Below are positions 6,840 through 10,861 of a stretch of 10,861 bases of DNA, piece after piece (the stretch's first letter is position 1; every line of letters starts with the position of its first letter). The notes below the pieces were generated by a model that was not told the origin of the DNA, did no database searches, and was given only the letters and a program-made list of their open reading frames with translations. The stretch covers positions 1-10,861 of the forward strand of contig CAVLCC010000058.1 of NCBI GenBank assembly GCA_963661535.1, written 5' to 3'. Both the position numbers and the translations under genes were made by a program. The DNA is from CAVLCC01 sp963661535 (GTDB taxonomy: Bacteria; Actinomycetota; Coriobacteriia; Coriobacteriales; CADBOM01).

Positions 6840-8287
6840 GTTTGGACATTCCAAGAGTTTTATTTGCAGCTCCTAACAGCGGGGGAGGCAAAACAACAGT
6901 AGTTTGTGGAATGATTAGCGCCATGATGCAAAGAGGACTTAAAACGGTTGGGTTTAAGTGTGGACCAGATTATATAGATCCAATGTTTCATCGCAGTGTG
7001 CTGGGTTCTCCAAGCTTTAACATCGATTTATTTTTTTTAGACGAGCCTAGAGCCTTGTCACTAGTTGCGCATAATTCTTGCAATAAAGAGATTGCAATTA
7101 TTGAAGGTGTGATGGGTTTTTATGATGGAATGAGTGTTGATAGCACACATGCATCTGCATTTCATGTTGCAAAAGTTACTCAAACACCTGTTATTTTGGT
7201 TGTGGATGCCAAAGGCGCATCTCTATCTGTTGCTGCTACTATCAAGGGCTTTATGGATATGCGCAACGATAATAATATTTGTGGTGTTATCTTAAATCGT
7301 GTTAACAAATCTATGTGTGAGATGCTAGCTTCCGTTATAAAGAAGGAGTGCGGGATCCCGCTTTTGGGATGCTTGCCTCAAAACCCTGATTATTCGCTAG
7401 AAAGCAGACATCTAGGTCTCATTGGTGCTAGTGAGGTTAAGGACTTGCGCAAAAAAGTAGATTTAATTGCAAGTGCTATAGAAGAAAATGTTGATATTGA
7501 CTCAGTTATAGAGATAGCTAATTCTGCGTGTGCTGTGCCTTGTGGTCTTTGGAGAATTGAGCCAGTCAAAAGTGCTTGCTCAAGTACTGTCCCCCCTGTA
7601 ATTGCTGTGGCTGATGACCTTGCTTTTTGTTTTTACTACGCAGAAAACTTGCAAATGCTTGAGGATCTAGGAGCAAAAATTGTTAGGTTTTCTCCCATAA
7701 ATGATGATGCGCTTCCACCTGAGACTTGTGCAATATATTTGGGTGGGGGATATCCCGAGCTACATGCCAAAGAGCTTGAGAGCAATATATCTATGCGGCA
7801 ATCTATATTTAGGGCTTGCAAAAGTGGGATGCCTGTATTTGCAGAATGTGGCGGATTTATGTATTTGCAAAATAGCCTAGAAGATCTAGACAACAACACG
7901 TATGAAATGGTTGGCTTTATTGATTCTTGTGCACAATACACGGGCAAGCTCACAAGATTTGGATATGTTAACTTGAAGTGTATGTGTGATGGTGGATATT
8001 GTGAGATGGACGAAGAATTTCGCGCTCACGAGTTTCACTACTACAACAGTTCAGATAATGGAAAGTCTTTTGTGGCTACCAAGCCATCTAGAAAGCGAAG
8101 CTGGGAGTGCTTTGTGCAAAAAAACAATGTTTTAGCCGGATATCCGCATATTTATTTTCCTGCTGCACAAAATTTTGCATCTCGTTTTGTTGAGGCAGCT
8201 TGTGAATATAGTTTGGCTTTAGGGCAAGGTCAAGATCAAGCCACAAAAAGCTCCAATGAGCAAGAAGCTAAAACAATCTCTAACTAA
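6836..8287 (+). CDS. cbiA: Cobyrinate a,c-diamide synthase CbiA
   Basis: ATP- and glutamine-dependent amidation of the a and c carboxylates of cobyrinate. The protein has 483 residues. The N-terminal dethiobiotin-synthetase-like ATP domain has the P-loop NSGGGKTT (14-21) and KCGPDYIDPMFH (41-52), the latter diagnostic for CbiA/CobB. EGVMGFYDG follows. The C-terminal class I glutamine amidotransferase domain has FAECGGFMYL with the nucleophile Cys338, AHEFHYYN, and the AGYPHIYF motif with His438 as the probable catalytic His. After about residue 460 a Gln/Glu/Ser/Lys-rich tail continues to the stop; it looks non-conserved. The ATG overlaps the cbiET stop (ATGA), with AGG at 6824-6826 as a modest ribosome site 9 bases away. 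The 25-base gap after it contains the cbiP ribosome site. Confidence 0.97.
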   Translation: MSLDIPRVLFAAPNSGGGKTTVVCGMISAMMQRGLKTVGFKCGPDYIDPMFHRSVLGSPSFNIDLFFLDEPRALSLVAHNSCNKEIAIIEGVMGFYDGMSVDSTHASAFHVAKVTQTPVILVVDAKGASLSVAATIKGFMDMRNDNNICGVILNRVNKSMCEMLASVIKKECGIPLLGCLPQNPDYSLESRHLGLIGASEVKDLRKKVDLIASAIEENVDIDSVIEIANSACAVPCGLWRIEPVKSACSSTVPPVIAVADDLAFCFYYAENLQMLEDLGAKIVRFSPINDDALPPETCAIYLGGGYPELHAKELESNISMRQSIFRACKSGMPVFAECGGFMYLQNSLEDLDNNTYEMVGFIDSCAQYTGKLTRFGYVNLKCMCDGGYCEMDEEFRAHEFHYYNSSDNGKSFVATKPSRKRSWECFVQKNNVLAGYPHIYFPAAQNFASRFVEAACEYSLALGQGQDQATKSSNEQEAKTISN

Positions 8288-8312
8288 AGGTATATAAGAA
8301 AGGCGCTCAAGA

Positions 8313-9863
8313 ATGACAAAATCAATTATGATTCAAGGCACTACATCCGATGCTGGCAAAAGCTTTATTGCAGCTGCGCTATGCAGAATTTTTGTTCAAG
8401 ATGGATATAGCGTTGCGCCTTTTAAAAGTCAGAATATGGCCTTGAATAGTTTTATTACAAATGATGGTCTTGAGATGGGTCGCGCACAAGTTATGCAAGC
8501 AGAGGCTGCAAAAATTGAACCTGATGCTTGCATGAATCCAGTGCTTTTAAAACCTGCAGGAGATGACGGCAGCCAAGTAATTGTGCTAGGCGAGGTTATA
8601 AAAACCATGAAAGCGCAAGAATATTATGAGTATAAAGTGTGTCTTCGTCCTCAAATTGAAAAAGCATATTCTGCGCTTGCCGCACAAAATGACATTGTTG
8701 TAATTGAGGGGGCTGGAAGCCCTGCCGAGATTAACCTGCGCGACGACGACTTTGTAAACATGGGTATGGCAAAGATTGCGTCTGCTCCTGTGCTTATTTG
8801 TGGAGACATAGATAGGGGAGGAGTTTTTGCAAGTCTCTATGGCACAGTTGCTCTGCTAGACGAAACTGAGAGACCCTATGTAAAGGGCACAATTATAAAC
8901 AAGTTTAGAGGCGACGTTGAAATTTTGCGACCAGGATTGCCTGAGCTTGAGGAGCTGTGCAAAGTGCCTGTTTTGGGCGTTGTTCCAATGTTAAATGTAG
9001 ATATTGATGATGAGGATAGTTTGTCTTCTAGGTTGACCAAAAGACAAAGCGGAGCTGCAATAGATATTGCTGTAGTTCGCTTGCCGCATTTATCTAACTT
9101 TACGGATTTTAACTCGCTAGAGAGATTTGAGCAGGTAGCCGTGCGATATGTTAGAGATCCACATAAGTTAGGACAGCCAGATTTGGTTATTGTTCCAGGT
9201 TCTAAAAATACAATGGGAGATCTTGTTTGGATGCGTCAAAGCGGAATGGAGTCGTATGTTGTAAGGCTTGCCCAGGCGGGGGTTCCAGTGATAGGTGTTT
9301 GCGGTGGATACCAAATGCTGGGAGCTGAGCTTTGTGATCCAGAAGACATTGAATATGGAGGTACAATGCGAGGCTTAGGTTTGCTTCCAACAAAAACTGT
9401 GTTTTGCCAAAGCAAAACCCGCACCCGCGTTAGTGGCAAAGTTAGCGAACTATCTGGATTTTTTTCTCCTTTGTCAAATGCCACATTTAGTGGATACGAA
9501 ATTCATATGGGCAAAACTGATTCGGGTTCTTTTGCTGAGCTTGTGGTTGATAGCAATTCAAAACAAGCTGGTGTTTATGCTCTTCAGTCTGGAGAGGGGT
9601 CTTGTGCGACTGCGGAAAGTTCTGGTGATGGGTGTGTGAGCAACAACGTGCTTGGAACATATGTGCATGGCATTTTTGATGAAGGCACTTTTGCATTTCG
9701 TTTGGTTGAGCTTTTGGCAGCTCGCAAAGGAATTAATATATGCAGCACGCTAGATACAACTTATGCTGACTACAAAAATACTCAATATGATTTATTGGCA
9801 GACGGGGTTAGAAAAAGTTTGGATATGGATGCAGTTTATAGAATTTTAGAGCAGGGAATTTAG
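8313..9863 (+). CDS. cbiP: Cobyric acid synthase CbiP (CobQ)
   Basis: Amidates the b, d, e and g side chains of (adenosyl)cobyrinate a,c-diamide, using glutamine and ATP, to form cobyric acid. It is the last corrin-ring step encoded in the window. The protein has 516 residues, typical for CobQ/CbiP. The N-terminal ATPase domain has GTTSDAGKS (9-17) and FKSQNMALNS (37-46), the family signature. The middle has EGAGSPAEINLR and GDIDRGGVFASLYG. The C-terminal glutamine amidotransferase domain has VIGVCGGYQMLG with nucleophile Cys330, SGYEIHMG, and GTYVHGIFD with His452. The start is supported by AGAAAGG at 8297-8303, 9 bases before the ATG. It is distinguished from CbiA by the SQNMALNS block. Confidence 0.97.
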   Translation: MTKSIMIQGTTSDAGKSFIAAALCRIFVQDGYSVAPFKSQNMALNSFITNDGLEMGRAQVMQAEAAKIEPDACMNPVLLKPAGDDGSQVIVLGEVIKTMKAQEYYEYKVCLRPQIEKAYSALAAQNDIVVIEGAGSPAEINLRDDDFVNMGMAKIASAPVLICGDIDRGGVFASLYGTVALLDETERPYVKGTIINKFRGDVEILRPGLPELEELCKVPVLGVVPMLNVDIDDEDSLSSRLTKRQSGAAIDIAVVRLPHLSNFTDFNSLERFEQVAVRYVRDPHKLGQPDLVIVPGSKNTMGDLVWMRQSGMESYVVRLAQAGVPVIGVCGGYQMLGAELCDPEDIEYGGTMRGLGLLPTKTVFCQSKTRTRVSGKVSELSGFFSPLSNATFSGYEIHMGKTDSGSFAELVVDSNSKQAGVYALQSGEGSCATAESSGDGCVSNNVLGTYVHGIFDEGTFAFRLVELLAARKGINICSTLDTTYADYKNTQYDLLADGVRKSLDMDAVYRILEQGI

Positions 9864-9885
9864 ATATTTATTGGTGAATTATAAG

Positions 9886-9900
9886 TGGCATAAATTGCCA
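9886..9900. repeat. Short inverted repeat between cbiP and cbiC
   Basis: A perfect 5-base inverted repeat, TGGCA-TAAAT-TGCCA, lies in the 62-base gap between cbiP and cbiC. It could form a weak RNA hairpin or be a short protein-binding palindrome. There is no T-run after it, so it does not look like a terminator. A 5-base match can arise by chance. Confidence 0.3.
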
Positions 9901-9925
9901 AAATACTAGGGGGATATAAGGATAA

Positions 9926-10573
9926 ATGAAAGTTCAGTTACAAAATGTGCTTCCTAAAGATATTGAAAACAAAAGCATGCAAATTATAGAAGAAGAATGT
10001 AAGGCTAGGCATATAGATTTAGATCCTAAAACTTCTGCTGTTGTAAAGCGTGTAATTCATACTACGGCAGATTTTGATTATGCAAAAAATCTTGTATTTG
10101 CAAACAATTCCTTTGAAGCTGCCCTAGAAGCTCTAAAGGGTGGAGCTAATATTTTTACAGATACAAAAATGGCATTTTCTGGAATTAACAAAACTGCTCT
10201 AAACAAACTAGGCTGCAAAGCTCATTGCTTTATATCAGATAAAGATATTGCAACTACTGCTAAAGAACAAGGCACAACGCGTGCAGTAGCTGCGGTTAAT
10301 AAGGCAACTGAATTTGGGAATAGTCCCATATTTGTTATTGGAAATGCTCCTACAGCTTTAATTCGCATATATGAACTAATAGAAGAAGGTAAGTTAATGC
10401 CTGCTCTTGTGGTGGGTGTTCCAGTGGGTTTTGTTAACGTTGTGGAGAGCAAAGAGTTGATATTGCAGACTTCGGTTCCTGCTATAGTTGCTCGTGGACG
10501 CAAAGGCGGAAGCAATGTTGCTGCTGCAATCGTAAACGCTCTAACATACACTGCCACGGGTCGCACAGTTTAG
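9926..10573 (+). CDS. cbiC: Cobalt-precorrin-8 methylmutase CbiC
   Basis: Moves the methyl group from C11 to C12 of cobalt-precorrin-8 to give cobyrinate. The protein has 215 residues, as expected. Family features are RVIHTTADFDYAKNL with the catalytic His45, then GGANIFTDTKMAFSGINK, FVIGNAPTALIRIYEL, and the C-terminal GVPVGFVNVVESKE and ARGRKGGSNVAAAIVNAL. All are intact. The start has TAAGGA (9917-9922) only 3 bases upstream, plus AGGGGG (9908-9913) 12 bases upstream, so the ribosome site is strong in content but unusually placed. CbiC acts before CbiA and CbiP but is encoded last. A 62-base gap follows cbiP, where a separate internal promoter is possible but not visible. It appears to be the last gene of the operon. 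Confidence 0.97.
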   Translation: MKVQLQNVLPKDIENKSMQIIEEECKARHIDLDPKTSAVVKRVIHTTADFDYAKNLVFANNSFEAALEALKGGANIFTDTKMAFSGINKTALNKLGCKAHCFISDKDIATTAKEQGTTRAVAAVNKATEFGNSPIFVIGNAPTALIRIYELIEEGKLMPALVVGVPVGFVNVVESKELILQTSVPAIVARGRKGGSNVAAAIVNALTYTATGRTV

Positions 10574-10677
10574 AGCAAAAATTTTTTGAGCCTTTTTGTA
10601 TGTCTGCCACAAGCAAGCACACAAAATAAATAGGTGAATTTTTTATTGTAAGTTGTATATAAAATATGCCTATATAA

Positions 10678-10691
10678 CTCAGAAATCTGAG
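10678..10691. repeat. Operator-like palindrome
   Basis: CTCAGA-AA-TCTGAG is a perfect 6-base inverted repeat around a 2-base centre. The short centre is more like a dimeric repressor site than an RNA hairpin. It lies 132 bases before the start of the next gene, close to AT-rich promoter-like sequence. No regulator family is recognised from it. Confidence 0.4.
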
Positions 10692-10809
10692 AAATACCTG
10701 CGTTTATCTAGAAAACTTTATTTGAAAGGTCGTGTTTTATAAGCGGGGGAGTATACTATAGAAGATTGTATAGAAACGGATCTACATATAACACACAGTC
10801 TTATGTATA

Positions 10810-10819
10810 GGGAGCTCCC
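10810..10819 (+). promoter_or_regulatory. Ribosome binding site embedded in a palindrome
   Basis: AGGGAG (10809-10814) is placed 8 bases before the ATG at 10823 and is the likely ribosome site of the last gene. It is the left half of the perfect 10-base palindrome GGGAGCTCCC (10810-10819). The right half CTCCC can also pair with GGGAG at 10747-10751 if that part is transcribed. Confidence 0.5.
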
Positions 10820-10822
10820 AAA

Positions 10823-10861
10823 ATGAGCAACAAAACACACAATAAAACAAAGCTTAACTCA
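10823..10861 (+). CDS. Start of an unidentified gene (partial)
   Basis: An ATG at 10823 opens a frame that runs off the right edge, giving 13 codons (MSNKTHNKTKLNS). The start is supported by AGGGAG 8 bases upstream. The visible residues are polar and basic (Lys, Asn, Thr), so they are not a signal-peptide core, although a basic n-region before a later hydrophobic segment cannot be excluded. Nothing here identifies the product. The 249-base gap before it suggests its own transcription unit rather than a continuation of the cbi operon. Confidence 0.5.
   Translation, partial: MSNKTHNKTKLNS

Larger units (their letters stand above)
10574..10822. other. Non-coding gap between cbiC and the next gene (leader region)
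   Basis: This 249-base AT-rich stretch has no convincing gene on either strand. Just after the cbiC stop there is an A/T-only pairing (CAAAAA then TTTTTTG, 10576-10588) and a further T-run at 10593-10597, but no GC-rich stem, so a standard terminator is not supported. Further on lie AT-rich boxes such as TATATAAAAT (10656-10665) and TATACT (10752-10757) that could be -10 elements, though none has a good -35 at the right spacing. A direct repeat TATAGAA occurs at 10757-10763 and 10769-10775. I looked for the conserved cobalamin-riboswitch boxes and did not find them. The length suggests a promoter and 5' leader for the gene starting at 10823. Confidence 0.6.

Noticed and set aside
7636..7953. 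Antisense open frame inside cbiA (105 codons)
   Set aside because: It is opposite the conserved glutamine amidotransferase domain, with no recognisable protein features.
10222..10566. Antisense open frame inside cbiC (114 codons)
   Set aside because: It is the complement of conserved CbiC sequence; its Ala/Thr/Pro-rich content is the expected mirror of the sense codons.
10571..10600. Rho-independent terminator after cbiC
   Set aside because: Only an A/T pairing is present; the flanking GAGC copies are direct, not inverted, so there is no GC stem before the T-run.
10574..10822. Cobalamin riboswitch before the last gene
   Set aside because: A GGTGAA (10633-10638) resembles one box, but the GCCACTG-type core and the AGTCAGGAGACCTGCC-type B12 box are absent.

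Overview
The window is one long, densely packed plus-strand operon for the anaerobic (cobalt-early) pathway to the corrin ring of vitamin B12. The DNA is AT-rich by eye (roughly 40% GC). Genes have purine-rich Shine-Dalgarno sites, and TTG or GTG starts are used in places. An oxygen-independent cobalamin route and Cys-rich proteins suggest an anaerobic bacterium, probably a Gram-positive-type lineage (Bacillota or Coriobacteriia). I cannot fix the taxon from this sequence.

Layout: the window opens inside a gene whose C-terminal end (1-230) resembles the C-terminal extension seen on some cobalamin/siderophore ABC-transporter ATPases; this call is tentative. Then follow cbiD (230-1393), cbiL (1390-2076), cbiF (2076-2834), cbiG (2838-3869), cbiH (3919-4665), cbiJ (about 4711-5550), a fused cbiE-cbiT (5547-6839), cbiA (6836-8287), cbiP/cobQ (8313-9863) and cbiC (9926-10573). 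Most early junctions are stop/start overlaps (TAATG, GTGA, ATGA), which fits translational coupling. Short gaps of 25-62 bases precede cbiH, cbiJ, cbiP and cbiC. After cbiC comes a 249-base AT-rich gap with small palindromes, then the first 13 codons of another gene (10823 to the window end).

Together the genes cover every corrin-ring step from cobalt-precorrin-2 to cobyric acid. CbiL methylates C20. CbiH methylates C17 and contracts the ring. CbiF methylates C11. CbiG opens the lactone and releases acetaldehyde. CbiD methylates C1. CbiJ reduces the ring. CbiT methylates C15 and decarboxylates the C12 side chain, and CbiE methylates C5. CbiC moves the C11 methyl to C12. CbiA amidates the a and c side chains, and CbiP the b, d, e and g side chains. 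Not in the window are the enzymes making precorrin-2/sirohydrochlorin, the cobalt chelatase (CbiK/CbiX), the adenosyltransferase, CbiB, and the nucleotide-loop genes (cobU/S/T/C).

I see no mobile element, CRISPR array, tRNA, rRNA or recognisable cobalamin riboswitch. This is a well-known pathway rather than a new system. The points most worth a second look are the in-frame cbiF-TAG-cbiG junction with a poor ribosome site, the CbiE-CbiT fusion, the uncertain cbiJ start, the Cys-rich C-terminus of the first gene, and the uncharacterised leader of the last gene.
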